DNA from: Methylomonas methanica MC09
GTDB lineage: Bacteria; Pseudomonadota; Gammaproteobacteria; Methylococcales; Methylomonadaceae
Direction: 5' to 3'
NCBI RefSeq assembly: GCF_000214665.1
Contig: NC_015572.1
Location: 2,480,001 to 2,544,000, forward strand
Length of the DNA stretch: 64,000 nt
Numbering within the stretch: position 1 is the first letter of the stretch; each line of letters begins with the position of its first letter. The translations under genes were made by a program, and so were the position numbers. A model generated the notes under the pieces. That model had not been told where the DNA came from and ran no database searches. It worked only from the letters and a program-made list of their open reading frames with translations. This document shows positions 54,840 to 63,521 of this stretch, one piece after another.

Positions 54840-57800
54840 GATCCTTCTCCATGTCGGTCTGCGCATTCAACAACTTATCCAACTTGCTGGGCGGCAGTTC
54901 CACCTCGTGCAGTTTTTGCTGGGTCAGCAGATAGCGGCGTTTGAACAGGCCCAGCACGTGGCGGTCCGCAGTTGGCGTGGCCGACAGAATCTGAATATTC
55001 TGCTTGGCCAGTAAATTCATCATGGCTTCGATATTTTCCGGTGCCAGATCGCCCAGCTCGTCGATGGGCCAACAGATGACGGTTGGATTTTGTTTGCGCA
55101 GCATAGAAGTGACACCGGTGAAAAAAGTGATCAAAGCCAGATAGGACAGGCCGGTGGAGCTGATGTCTTTTAATTCCCGGGAATTACGCGCGTGTTTGAG
55201 CTGGCCGTTTTCGAAGATACTGAATTCGATGTCGAATAAGCCCAGATGCTTGATCTTGACGCCGGTGGACGGCAGTAGCGCTGTCAGTTCGCCCATGGCT
55301 TGCACCAAGCCATCGGGTATGTCGTGCGAACCGCTTAAGTCTGCGTTGTCGCGGAATTGGCCGTAATGGTCGCCGAACTTTTTCAAGGCTTGCCAATATT
55401 CCAGGTCGCTCATTTTGGAGCGAATATTGACGGTGATTTCGCCCAACGCTGCGAAATAGCGTTCTTCGCTGACGTACTTGGATAATTCGCTCCCTGTGTT
55501 TTTGATTGCCCGATCGAAGTTATGCAAATGTTGATAAAAGGTATTGACGCTGGCAGCATGCAACTCGATTTGTTGCGTCGTCGCTTGCTTGACGTGCTCA
55601 ACCATCCGCAGTACGTCGTTCAATGGCTGTTCGATTTCCAAGGCTTCCACCTGGAAGAACTCGCCGCTGTTGGCCGCGGAACTCAATGCCTGCGACCAGG
55701 CTTCGGCCAACTGGCTGCGCTGGTGTTTATTGAATAGCTGTATCAGGGCTTGCTTACCGGTTTGAATTTCACGTTCTTGGCGCTTGCGATCTTTAAGATT
55801 GTCTTGAGTCAAACGGGGTAGTGTGCCGGCGGCAAATTCTGCTAAGTCCGCCGCGCGGACCGGTTGGCAGCTTTGCAACTGGCCCATGCACTGTTCCAGT
55901 TGCGCCAACAGGCTGTTGTTCTTTTTCAGCAGCTCTTCTTGTTCGCCGATTTGCTGATTCATCTGTATCCGTTGCCGTTGGAAGTCTTGCTTACATTGTT
56001 TGAGTTCGTCGTTCAATTGTTGAACCTGACGCTGGCAGTCGTCGCGCTGCCGGCAAAGCTCCGGATGCTGTTGCCAGCGTTTTTTTAGCCAGTCTTTATA
56101 ATCATGGGCCTTGCGTTGGAATTCGCGCGCTTCTTTTTCCAATAGTTCGGCTTCTTTGAGCTTGGCGCCGAGCGTGACGATGGTGTCGTCGGCGCCACTT
56201 TGTGCAAGGTCGCTTTTCAATTGTTGCTGGATGCGGCGCTGTTCCAGTTTGAACTGTTCGCCGTCCTGTTCGATTTGCTGGTTGATCGTGGCCAGCAGGT
56301 TTTCGCAGTCCGATTCAATGATGCCTTTGCGTCCCAAGTATTCGCTATGCAGGTTTTGCAAAGCTTGGCTGTGTTCGCTTTCGATGCTGGCCAGAGTTTT
56401 GTCGCCGGCTTCAATGTCGGCGGATAAACGGGTGATTTCCTGTTCCAACAAGTGTCTGGCTTTTTCGGTTTCGGCTTTGATCTGGTCGGCCAACGCATTG
56501 GCTTCGCTGCGCAGGTTTTCCTCTTGGTTCTCGGCCTGTTTCACGCCTTGTTGTGCTTTATCGTATACCGTTTTGGCCTGTTCGCGCAGTTTGTTGGCGG
56601 CTTGCAGGCTGGACTCCAGTTCCTCGCATTCTTTAGCCAATTTGTTGACCTGCTCAAACAGTCTGGCTTCCTCTTGTTCCAGCTTGGCCTTGTCGGCGCT
56701 GAGATTGCTGCGGTCGGCCAAGGTGTCCAAATTGATGCTGAGGCCATAAAAGTCCCGGTTGGCTTGGCCGCTCCATTGCGGCTCCAGGCCTTTATGGTCC
56801 AACAACTCCGGGGCGATGACCCGGCCTATATTTTGTTGCCAACCTTCGGCTTCTTGTTCCAGATAATATTGCAGCGAACCGGGTTCCGGCTGCAGACGCC
56901 TTTGGCATTCTGCATGGCGCTCTCGGGCGCGCTTTAGCTCGGCTTTCTTATCCTTGAGTTCCTGCTCGGTTTGCTGGTAGTGGCTTAAACGGCTTTGATA
57001 GTCGGTTTGCGCATCGGCTTGGGCTTGATAAGCTTGTTTCGAGGCTTTGCCGGCGGCTTCCAAGGCGTCGCGGTTTTTATTTTGTTGCTCGATTAGCTCA
57101 GACGAAATGGCCGGGTTTTTGAGCTGGTTTTGCTTGATCTGAAATTCGGTTAAAAATTGCGCGCGTTGTTCTTTGACGGGATGCAGACGGTTTTCTTTGT
57201 CCAGCTGCAACCGATCCTTGCGTTGCTGGTATTCGGCGTCGGCTTCGCGCAGGCTTTGGCTTTGCCGCAGTTCGGCGTCTGACGCTTGCTGGCGCTTGCG
57301 TTGGGTTTGGGTTTCGTGCCGATGTTCTAATTCGCGTAATTGTTTTTCGTAGAAGCGTTTGATTTCCTGGGTCTTGTGCTCCAACGCATCCAGCTCGGCT
57401 TGAATGTCTTGCTGTTGTTTGGCGTATTGCTCGGCTTGGGCGCCTTTGACGGCAAAGCTTTCGGCCCCTTGCTTTTCAAAGGCCAGCTTTTGCGTCTCAA
57501 GGGCGTCGATCCGGTAGCTCAAGTCTTTTAAATGACTATTGGCTTCCATCAATGCGTCTTCCTTGGGCTCCACGTCTTGCTTATGGGTTTGCTGTAGTTG
57601 CTCGCGTTGCCGAAGCGATTCGTCATGGTTGGCTTTAAGCGCTTCGGTTTGTTGTTGGTAGTCTTGGTGTTTGGCGCGGGCCAGGAAGTGCAGGTGAGAC
57701 AAGGACTTCAGGGTCTGTTTTAGCTCGGCAATAGTGTGCAGCAATTGGTCGAAATCCGCGCGTTTGGCTTCGATTTCCCGAGATGCGCTCAAATCGGCCA

Positions 57801-58512
57801 GCCAGGCGTCTATATGTTGTTTGTTGAGTTGAAACGGCTGTTGTTCGTCTTCGTTTTGCAAAAAACTATGACTGAGCTTGCTGCGGGAAATGTCGATCAG
57901 CATTTGCTTGATCACATCGAAATCGCCGATTTTTTCGATAACCGAACCGATGACTTTTTCGATGTGGTTGATAGGTGATGCTGCCATCGCGAATCGGGCT
58001 TGATCCGCGCGTATTTCTTTCTTACCTCCGCTTAACCGATGACATTGAATGATGCTGCAATAGTCGTCTACCGCATAATAGTTCGAAGTTCGAACGTTTA
58101 TACCTTTATAGTTGCGCACTATATTATTGGCATCCTGCGCTACGTTATCTTTATTTAAGTACAAATCTTGTTGATATGGCGCATCGATGAATTTGTATCT
58201 GGCTGCGCGGCCTTCGTTGCTTTGTACCATTACATGGCAGATCTGACCGTTAGGGCGTTGGTATTCGTACACCAGATAGCTACCGGTGCGCGGCAGGTAA
58301 TAATCCAGAAAACCTTTTTTACTGCCGCTGCCGCCGACGATGTTGCTGGGCCTTTCGCCCCAAAACAACTGCATCAGCCTGAGAAACGTGGTTTTGCCGG
58401 CACCGTTGGTGCCGCTGAGGTTGGTGTGGCCGTCCAGTTTCAGTAAAACCGTTTTGCCGGGCCAGAAGCTATCTATCAAAACGATTTTCTGCAGGCGGTA
58501 GTGGTTGGGCAT
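54832..58512 (-). CDS. jetC: Wadjet JetC/MksB-like SMC ATPase
   Basis: The 1,226-residue protein has an SMC layout: Walker A LSGTNGAGKTTFLRLMQL (about residues 32-49), a very long coiled coil from about residue 230 to 1000 with a hinge-like break around residues 560-600, and a C-terminal half-ATPase with SSTGLSYLALITFFTG and Walker B VICWPIDELGDLAPEN. JetC is the loop-extruding motor that recognises small circular DNA. It is the first gene of the operon, order C-B-A-D, with an 8-bp inverted repeat just upstream. Confidence 0.88.
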   Translation of the reverse strand: MPNHYRLQKIVLIDSFWPGKTVLLKLDGHTNLSGTNGAGKTTFLRLMQLFWGERPSNIVGGSGSKKGFLDYYLPRTGSYLVYEYQRPNGQICHVMVQSNEGRAARYKFIDAPYQQDLYLNKDNVAQDANNIVRNYKGINVRTSNYYAVDDYCSIIQCHRLSGGKKEIRADQARFAMAASPINHIEKVIGSVIEKIGDFDVIKQMLIDISRSKLSHSFLQNEDEQQPFQLNKQHIDAWLADLSASREIEAKRADFDQLLHTIAELKQTLKSLSHLHFLARAKHQDYQQQTEALKANHDESLRQREQLQQTHKQDVEPKEDALMEANSHLKDLSYRIDALETQKLAFEKQGAESFAVKGAQAEQYAKQQQDIQAELDALEHKTQEIKRFYEKQLRELEHRHETQTQRKRQQASDAELRQSQSLREADAEYQQRKDRLQLDKENRLHPVKEQRAQFLTEFQIKQNQLKNPAISSELIEQQNKNRDALEAAGKASKQAYQAQADAQTDYQSRLSHYQQTEQELKDKKAELKRARERHAECQRRLQPEPGSLQYYLEQEAEGWQQNIGRVIAPELLDHKGLEPQWSGQANRDFYGLSINLDTLADRSNLSADKAKLEQEEARLFEQVNKLAKECEELESSLQAANKLREQAKTVYDKAQQGVKQAENQEENLRSEANALADQIKAETEKARHLLEQEITRLSADIEAGDKTLASIESEHSQALQNLHSEYLGRKGIIESDCENLLATINQQIEQDGEQFKLEQRRIQQQLKSDLAQSGADDTIVTLGAKLKEAELLEKEAREFQRKAHDYKDWLKKRWQQHPELCRQRDDCQRQVQQLNDELKQCKQDFQRQRIQMNQQIGEQEELLKKNNSLLAQLEQCMGQLQSCQPVRAADLAEFAAGTLPRLTQDNLKDRKRQEREIQTGKQALIQLFNKHQRSQLAEAWSQALSSAANSGEFFQVEALEIEQPLNDVLRMVEHVKQATTQQIELHAASVNTFYQHLHNFDRAIKNTGSELSKYVSEERYFAALGEITVNIRSKMSDLEYWQALKKFGDHYGQFRDNADLSGSHDIPDGLVQAMGELTALLPSTGVKIKHLGLFDIEFSIFENGQLKHARNSRELKDISSTGLSYLALITFFTGVTSMLRKQNPTVICWPIDELGDLAPENIEAMMNLLAKQNIQILSATPTADRHVLGLFKRRYLLTQQKLHEVELPPSKLDKLLNAQTDMEKDHV

Positions 58513-58532
58513 CTTTTTCCTTGGTTATTTCG

Positions 58533-58562
58533 ATACGACCTATGGCGTTCTGTCGGTCGTAT
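58533..58562. promoter_or_regulatory. Inverted repeat upstream of jetC
   Basis: Perfect 8-bp arms ATACGACC (58533-58540) and GGTCGTAT (58555-58562) with a 14-bp spacer lie 21-50 bp upstream of the jetC start. The place fits an operator or a transcript leader hairpin. No regulator gene is adjacent to this operon. Confidence 0.4.
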
Positions 58563-59053
58563 AAGCGACTGGTTAAGGCGACTACAGGAATAAGCGGCCC
58601 GCCCGGAGGGGAATTTTTGTTCAACTAAAGTGCAAAAAGGGCGCATAGTTGCGCGTAACCTTTTTCAAACGGTGTTGGATGGACAAAAAAACCGTCGGGG
58701 TGGGTGTGTTTTTCCAGGGGAATCGCCTCAGTGTTGCGGCATTATAATTCAGCTCAATTCATCGTTGTGATACACAGGCTCGCTTGCGGCTCAATGACGT
58801 TGAAAACGGCTTTAACCGGGCAAGGCATAAAATTGACAAAAACAGAATCTTGGGAATACTCTGTCGGCAACTAAGGCACTTATTCAAAATCAAACACTTG
58901 GCAATATTTTGAAAAGGGCGTTAGGCAAACCTTTGCCGGGTGATAGATCGTTTAGCGTAATGTATTTTTCAGTGTTTCCGCTTTTGGCGACTTGGACATG
59001 TCTCATTCGACTGATCCGAATATTATTAAAATAATCACGCAGGAGAGAATAAA
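58563..59053. other. Intergenic region between jetC and the globin gene
   Basis: About 490 bp of divergent promoter region. A 65-codon minus-strand frame (58890-59087) overlaps the globin gene start and has no ribosome site, so I do not call it. CAGGAGAG just before 59054 is the globin ribosome site. No other element recognised. Confidence 0.5.
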
Positions 59054-59650
59054 ATGACCGAAACCGCCGCTTCTCAACCAGCATCATCCGCCAGTTATGA
59101 ACATCTGGCGGATGAGAATCTGATTTCCCGCATTGTCGATGTTTTTTACCAAGACCTGTTGGACGACTATCGAGTCAATCGATATTTCTATTCCCGACCG
59201 GTTGAGGAACAGACCAAGCCCTTGAAGTTGCTTATCCAGGCCTTGCTGAATAGAAGTCAATTTACCGACAAGCAAGTATGGGAGTTGGCAAACGATTTTT
59301 TCACTGCGGCATTTGCCCGGGGCAATGCCAAACCCAGTCTGGTGAATAACCGCGATTTCGCTTTTTTAGAGGCGTTTGTCACGGGCGATATTGTCAACGC
59401 CGGCAAGCCGTCCGAGTTGATTTTACTTTGCCCGGCGCATTCTCATTTGATCCGGCTGCAACCGAACGACGAGAACTATGATGCGGTGATAGACAATCTG
59501 GCTGCTGCGCTAAAGCAATTAAACATTGCCGATAATGTGGCGTCGCAAATTTTGGCGTTTGCCGAATGCGGTCGTGACGGCACGCTGGGCCGGGGTAGGG
59601 AACTCTATAACGAAGATAATATGGAAACCCATTTCCGCAGCCACGGTTGA
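59054..59650 (+). CDS. Truncated-hemoglobin-like protein
   Basis: The 198-residue protein shows the group 1 truncated globin pattern: NLISRIVDVFYQDLLDDYRV with the following RYFYSRP, and the proximal-His region CPAHSHLIRLQPNDENYDAV (His about residue 138-140), then LAAALKQLNIADNVASQIL. At 198 residues it is longer than the usual 120-140, with about 20 extra N-terminal and 25 C-terminal residues plus an internal insert. It may bind oxygen or NO. Heme binding is inferred. Confidence 0.7.
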   Translation: MTETAASQPASSASYEHLADENLISRIVDVFYQDLLDDYRVNRYFYSRPVEEQTKPLKLLIQALLNRSQFTDKQVWELANDFFTAAFARGNAKPSLVNNRDFAFLEAFVTGDIVNAGKPSELILLCPAHSHLIRLQPNDENYDAVIDNLAAALKQLNIADNVASQILAFAECGRDGTLGRGRELYNEDNMETHFRSHG

Positions 59651-59730
59651 TCGGGATTGGTTTGTAAGCCCCGAGTTGCCGAACGGGAGCACTTAGTGCC
59701 TCCGTACCGCGCTGATCAGCAGCATTGCCG

Positions 59731-61179
59731 TTAATCGCCTGCCGCCAGCCATTGTTTGGAAGCGGAAAATGCTTGTAATTCCTTTAAAAGCTGTTGGTTG
59801 GCGTCCGGTTTACTTTGCAATGTTTGCAAGTACTCATTGAACCAAGTCAAATTGCAGCTGTTTGCGGGATCGATCAGCCGGTCCCGGCAAAATTGTTGCC
59901 AGCGTTGGTTTTCGTCCTGATTCAGTGTGTGCGGGTAATTGCGGCCGCGATAACGAAATAACATCTCGGGCAGGCGGGCATCGTCGAAATCGGCGCCCAA
60001 GATTGCCAATCTTTCGGGGGGCGTTTGTCTGATTTTTTGCATGGCATTTTTATCTTTATGGCTGAAAAACCCGCCGCTATAAATCATCACGTCCGGGTCG
60101 TCCGGTGTATCGGCGTATTCGCGGGTAAATACCGTTGCCAGTTTCTGTTCCAGCGACTTGCCCGCTGCAGATTTGATGCGTTCAAGATGTAATCGGCATT
60201 GCGCCAAATCAAGTTCTAGGCGTTGCGCATCGTTTTGCCTGATCACTTTCAAGGGTGCCAAAACCGGACTTTTATTGATGTGCACCGTTTTTAGCGGGAT
60301 ACGCGCTACGCCCTCCGGTAAATCGTCATTAGCGACAAAAACCCTTTGTTGAATTTCTTCGGCACTCAGCTCCAATAATGGCGCGGGATCGACCGAAAGG
60401 TCGTAAACGATTACTTCATTGCTGTTGCGCGGATGCGCATAGAGCGGCACAACGATGGCCAGACAATTCGTCCGGGCCGGAAAGCGTCCGGATACATGTA
60501 CAAGCGGGGTAAAACTACCCAACTGCAGTAAATTTAACACAGCCGGTTTATGCCGATTGGCATACAGGTAATCGTACAACTTGGGTTGCTTTTGCTTGAT
60601 CAGGCGGGCGAGGGCGATAGTGGCATAAACGTCGGATAAAGCGTCATGGGCGGCCTGATGAGATATGCCGTTAGCTTGGGTAAGGACTTCCAAACGAAAA
60701 CTGGCGGTGCCGTCGTCATTCACCGGCCAGTGGATGCCGTCCGGACGCAGGGCGCGCGTGGCGCGGGCAACGTCGATCAAATCCCAGCGCGAGTTACCGT
60801 TTTGCCATTCCCTGGCGTAGGGATCGTAAAAATTGCGATAGAGCAGGTTACGGGTTACTTCATCGTCGAAGCGAATGCTGTTGTAACCGATGCCGCAAGT
60901 GCCGGCCTGCGACAATTCTTCGTGAATAATGGCAATGAATTCCGCTTCGCAAACGCCTTTTTCACTGGCCAGTTGCGGGGTGATGCCGGTAATTAGGCAG
61001 GCTTCGGGGTTAGGCAGATAATCGTCGGCCGTTTTGCAATACAACATCAGCGGCTCGCCGATAACGTTGAAATCAGGGTCGGTTCTAATGCCGGCAAATT
61101 GGCAGGCGCGATCGCGTTGCGGGTCGGTGCCGAAGGTTTCGTAATCGTGCCAGTAATACGTCGTTGTAGTCATCGTCAA
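59731..61179 (-). CDS. sbcB: Exodeoxyribonuclease I
   Basis: The 482-residue enzyme is a DEDDh 3'-5' exonuclease of single-stranded DNA: YYWHDYETFGTDPQRDRACQ holds the first D-x-E, GYNSIRFDDEVTRNLLYR the second Asp, and SHQAAHDALSDVYATIALAR the His and last Asp. The C-terminal SH3-like and helical parts of ExoI are present. Length is normal for the family. Confidence 0.95.
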   Translation of the reverse strand: MTMTTTTYYWHDYETFGTDPQRDRACQFAGIRTDPDFNVIGEPLMLYCKTADDYLPNPEACLITGITPQLASEKGVCEAEFIAIIHEELSQAGTCGIGYNSIRFDDEVTRNLLYRNFYDPYAREWQNGNSRWDLIDVARATRALRPDGIHWPVNDDGTASFRLEVLTQANGISHQAAHDALSDVYATIALARLIKQKQPKLYDYLYANRHKPAVLNLLQLGSFTPLVHVSGRFPARTNCLAIVVPLYAHPRNSNEVIVYDLSVDPAPLLELSAEEIQQRVFVANDDLPEGVARIPLKTVHINKSPVLAPLKVIRQNDAQRLELDLAQCRLHLERIKSAAGKSLEQKLATVFTREYADTPDDPDVMIYSGGFFSHKDKNAMQKIRQTPPERLAILGADFDDARLPEMLFRYRGRNYPHTLNQDENQRWQQFCRDRLIDPANSCNLTWFNEYLQTLQSKPDANQQLLKELQAFSASKQWLAAGD

Positions 61180-61256
61180 CCTAAGTAGGCGTAGAAAAAA
61201 GCCGGGAAATACTCACCATCTGAATTTTTGCGGCTACCCGACCCGGGAATTTATTT

Positions 61257-61262
61257 TATAAT
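61257..61262 (+). promoter_or_regulatory. Consensus -10 box upstream of the SRPBCC gene
   Basis: TATAAT at 61257-61262, 41 bp before the ATG at 61303. The best TTG-type -35 is too far upstream, so only the -10 is convincing. Confidence 0.5.
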
Positions 61263-61302
61263 CGCACGTTCAAATTTATGTGACCACCATTAGGAACATG
61301 TT

Positions 61303-61902
61303 ATGAAAAAAACCTCGCTACTTATTTCAGCTGCCTTATTGATGTTTACCGGTCTGGTTAACGCCCATGGCCCGGTCAGAGGAAAAATGACTGCCAGCAT
61401 CACCATCGATGCTCCCGCCGCTAAAGTTTGGGAAGTGATTAAAAATTACGATGATATGTCTTGGCACCCCGCCATCAAAAGCGTGAAAGGCGACGGCGGC
61501 AACAAGAAAGGTTCCGTGCGCGTTCTGACGCTAGGCAACGGCGGCACCATTACCGAAGAGCTGAAATCGCATGACGACGCCAAGATGGCATATAAGTACA
61601 AAATCACCGACATGAGTTCAACCGGCACTATCAAACATGCCGGTCAAGACGAAGAAATTCCTGTTTTACCGGTTGGCAATTATGCCGCCGAGATCTCGGT
61701 TGAAGACAAAGGCGGAAAAGCCGAAGTCCAATGGGTCGCTACCTATTACCGCGCCTATGTAAACAATAATCCTCCCGCAGAACTGAATGAAGAAGCGGCG
61801 GATAAAGCGGTTACCGAAGTATTAACGAGCGGTCTGGAAGCGTTGGCTAAAAAAGTAGCGCCCAACGGTAAAGCTGACGTTAAAATTGAAATGAAACGCT
61901 AA
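61303..61902 (+). CDS. Exported SRPBCC (START-like) domain protein
   Basis: The 199-residue precursor has a signal peptide (MKKTSLLISAALLMFTGLVN, cleaved after NAHG region) and an SRPBCC fold: MTASITIDAPAAKVWEVIKN, then YDDMSWHPAIKSVKGDG and VRVLTLGNGGTITEEL. Such proteins bind hydrophobic ligands in a deep pocket. Periplasmic members occur near PQQ-dependent dehydrogenase genes in methylotrophs, and the next gene is a YVTN beta-propeller. AGGAAC lies before the ATG. The ligand is unknown. Confidence 0.85.
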   Translation: MKKTSLLISAALLMFTGLVNAHGPVRGKMTASITIDAPAAKVWEVIKNYDDMSWHPAIKSVKGDGGNKKGSVRVLTLGNGGTITEELKSHDDAKMAYKYKITDMSSTGTIKHAGQDEEIPVLPVGNYAAEISVEDKGGKAEVQWVATYYRAYVNNNPPAELNEEAADKAVTEVLTSGLEALAKKVAPNGKADVKIEMKR

Positions 61903-61916
61903 GTATTTGCTGTATC

Positions 61917-61942
61917 CGGTTTCCATCATCCGATGGAAACCG
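61917..61942 (+). terminator. Hairpin between the SRPBCC and beta-propeller genes
   Basis: Perfect 11-bp stem CGGTTTCCATC / GATGGAAACCG with loop ATCC, followed by CTTTCCC. There is only a short T-run, so it may attenuate rather than end transcription, or protect the upstream message. Confidence 0.6.
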
Positions 61943-61967
61943 CTTTCCCGTCTTACCCTGAGTGACC

Positions 61968-62918
61968 ATGTCCAAACAATCGATTGCTGTTATCGTGATT
62001 CTCTCGGCTTTTGCTCATGCCGTTAATGCGCAGCCGCATGCTTTTATTACCAATCAACTGGATAACACGGTTTCCGTAATCGATACCGATCGGCAACAAG
62101 TGGTCGATACGGTCCGAATTACCGGTAAACCGGCTGGTGTGGCTGTTAATCCCATCAAAAAGCAGATTTACATCAGCACCCCGGAAGGGGGTGGCTTTGC
62201 TGTGATGGACAGCAGGACGTTTAAAGTGTTGCGCACCGTCAGGGTCGGCGGGGCATCCTTGGGTATTGCGGTGGACAAAGCCGGAGAACAGGTGTTTGTC
62301 GCCGACTGGTATGAACATTCCGTAACGGTTTTCGACACCAAAAATTTTGAACAAACCGCCGTGATCAGCGTGGGAAAATCGCCGTCCGGCATGACGGTCA
62401 GTCCGGACAATAAATGGCTGTACGTCGCCAATCGGGTTGATGATTCCGTCTCGCAAATCGATCTGCAAAAACGCAGTATCCGAAACACGACTAAAGTAGG
62501 CGCTCATCCGTTTGGGATTGTTGTGGACAGCAAAGGTAAACGGCTTTATACCGCCAATGTGGAAAGCGATAATGTGACGGTACTGGATACCCGGCGAATG
62601 AAAAGGGTGGCTACCCTGAAAGTCGGTGCCAGACCCTATGCGGTAACGTTAGCCATGCACGACAGTTTGTTGTTTGTCACTAATCAGGACGACAGCACGG
62701 TGTCCGCGATCGATACCGCAAGCTTAAAAACCGTGGCCGTGATCGAGGTAGGCGATAAACCGGAAGGTATCAGCACCCATCCGGACGGTCGCTTTGTTTA
62801 TGTCGCCAACTGGTTCGATAATAATGTTTCGGTGATCGATGCCAAAACGCTCGAGTTGGTGTATACCATTAACACAGGGGAGGGCAGTCGTGCCTTCGGC
62901 GAGTTTATCAGCCCCTGA
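61968..62918 (+). CDS. Exported YVTN-repeat beta-propeller protein
   Basis: From ATG 61968 the product is 316 residues with a short signal peptide (MSKQSIAVIVILSAFAHAVN) and repeated blades, each with the V-x-V-I-D-T and Y-V-A-N core: FITNQLDNTVSVIDTDRQQV, LYVANRVDDSVSQIDLQ, LYTANVESDNVTVLDT, LFVTNQDDSTVSAIDT and VYVANWFDNNVSVID. Seven repeats fit the usual YVTN propeller. Such proteins accompany PQQ-dependent alcohol oxidation in methylotrophs. Its upstream partner is SRPBCC. Confidence 0.88.
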   Translation: MSKQSIAVIVILSAFAHAVNAQPHAFITNQLDNTVSVIDTDRQQVVDTVRITGKPAGVAVNPIKKQIYISTPEGGGFAVMDSRTFKVLRTVRVGGASLGIAVDKAGEQVFVADWYEHSVTVFDTKNFEQTAVISVGKSPSGMTVSPDNKWLYVANRVDDSVSQIDLQKRSIRNTTKVGAHPFGIVVDSKGKRLYTANVESDNVTVLDTRRMKRVATLKVGARPYAVTLAMHDSLLFVTNQDDSTVSAIDTASLKTVAVIEVGDKPEGISTHPDGRFVYVANWFDNNVSVIDAKTLELVYTINTGEGSRAFGEFISP

Positions 62919-62934
62919 TCGCTTATGGTACACT
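62905..62934 (+). promoter_or_regulatory. Candidate promoter inside the end of the beta-propeller gene
   Basis: TTATCA (62905-62910) and TACACT (62929-62934) are spaced 18 bp, and the ATG of the next gene lies 30 bp beyond. The -10 box is a good match and the -35 is four of six. Confidence 0.4.
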
Positions 62935-62964
62935 GCGCGGCGAATTAACCACTTTGAGAACGCA

Positions 62965-63252
62965 ATGGCAGAAACTGTAGAAGAATTAACGATCCGCTAC
63001 GAAGACGGCGGCATTGAAACCGTCAAGGAACTGGACAAAAAAGTATTAAGCAAGGGCGCATGGGCAACGGTAATTTACCGCTATCAGGACTGGGAGCCCA
63101 GTAAGGAACAGTATAGTCAGGATAGATTCAGCATTCGCCGCTATCAAAAGCGTAACGGGGAATACCAGCAAAAATCCAAATTCAATATTTCCAGCGAAAA
63201 ACAGGCTCTGGAAATAATTGACGCGTTACAAGGCTGGCTGGCCGATAAATAG
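62965..63252 (+). CDS. Small conserved protein of unknown function
   Basis: From ATG 62965 the product is 95 residues: MAETVEELTIRYEDGGIETV, YRYQDWEPSKEQYSQDRFSI and a C-terminal helix ending LQGWLADK. It is charged, soluble and apparently alpha/beta. A reading frame extends back to 62839, inside the beta-propeller gene, but has no start signal there. Family not named. Confidence 0.75.
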   Translation: MAETVEELTIRYEDGGIETVKELDKKVLSKGAWATVIYRYQDWEPSKEQYSQDRFSIRRYQKRNGEYQQKSKFNISSEKQALEIIDALQGWLADK

Positions 63253-63299
63253 ACCAAATCCGAGGCGGGGCAGGGCAAAAAGACCTTGCTTGCCTCGTA

Positions 63300-63521
63300 T
63301 CAATCCACCCATTCGTAAATTTCCGTCAAAAGCGGATCGCATTTGCAGCAACTGCTGCCGCAATTGCTGCCGGCCGGCGATATCCGCACTTTGCCTTTAC
63401 TGATCCATTTTCCCAACATACCGCGTAATGCATTGGCATCGACATGAAAATGCAATACCAAATCGTTCAGCGTGACTCGGCGTTTGTCTTGCAGATAATT
63501 TCGTAACTCGGACAAAATCAC
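63300..63521 (-). CDS. feoC: FeoC-like protein
   Basis: The 73-residue protein has the FeoC winged helix (MILSELRNYLQDKRRVTLND, then DANALRGMLGKWISKGKVRI) and a cysteine loop GSNCGSSCCKCD, a probable iron-sulfur or metal site. It overlaps feoB by 4 bp (ATGA). FeoC modulates the FeoB ferrous iron transporter. Confidence 0.88.
   Translation of the reverse strand: MILSELRNYLQDKRRVTLNDLVLHFHVDANALRGMLGKWISKGKVRISPAGSNCGSSCCKCDPLLTEIYEWVD

Noticed and set aside
58890..59087. 65-codon minus-strand frame in front of the globin gene
   Set aside because: It overlaps the start of a good gene on the other strand and has no supporting signal.
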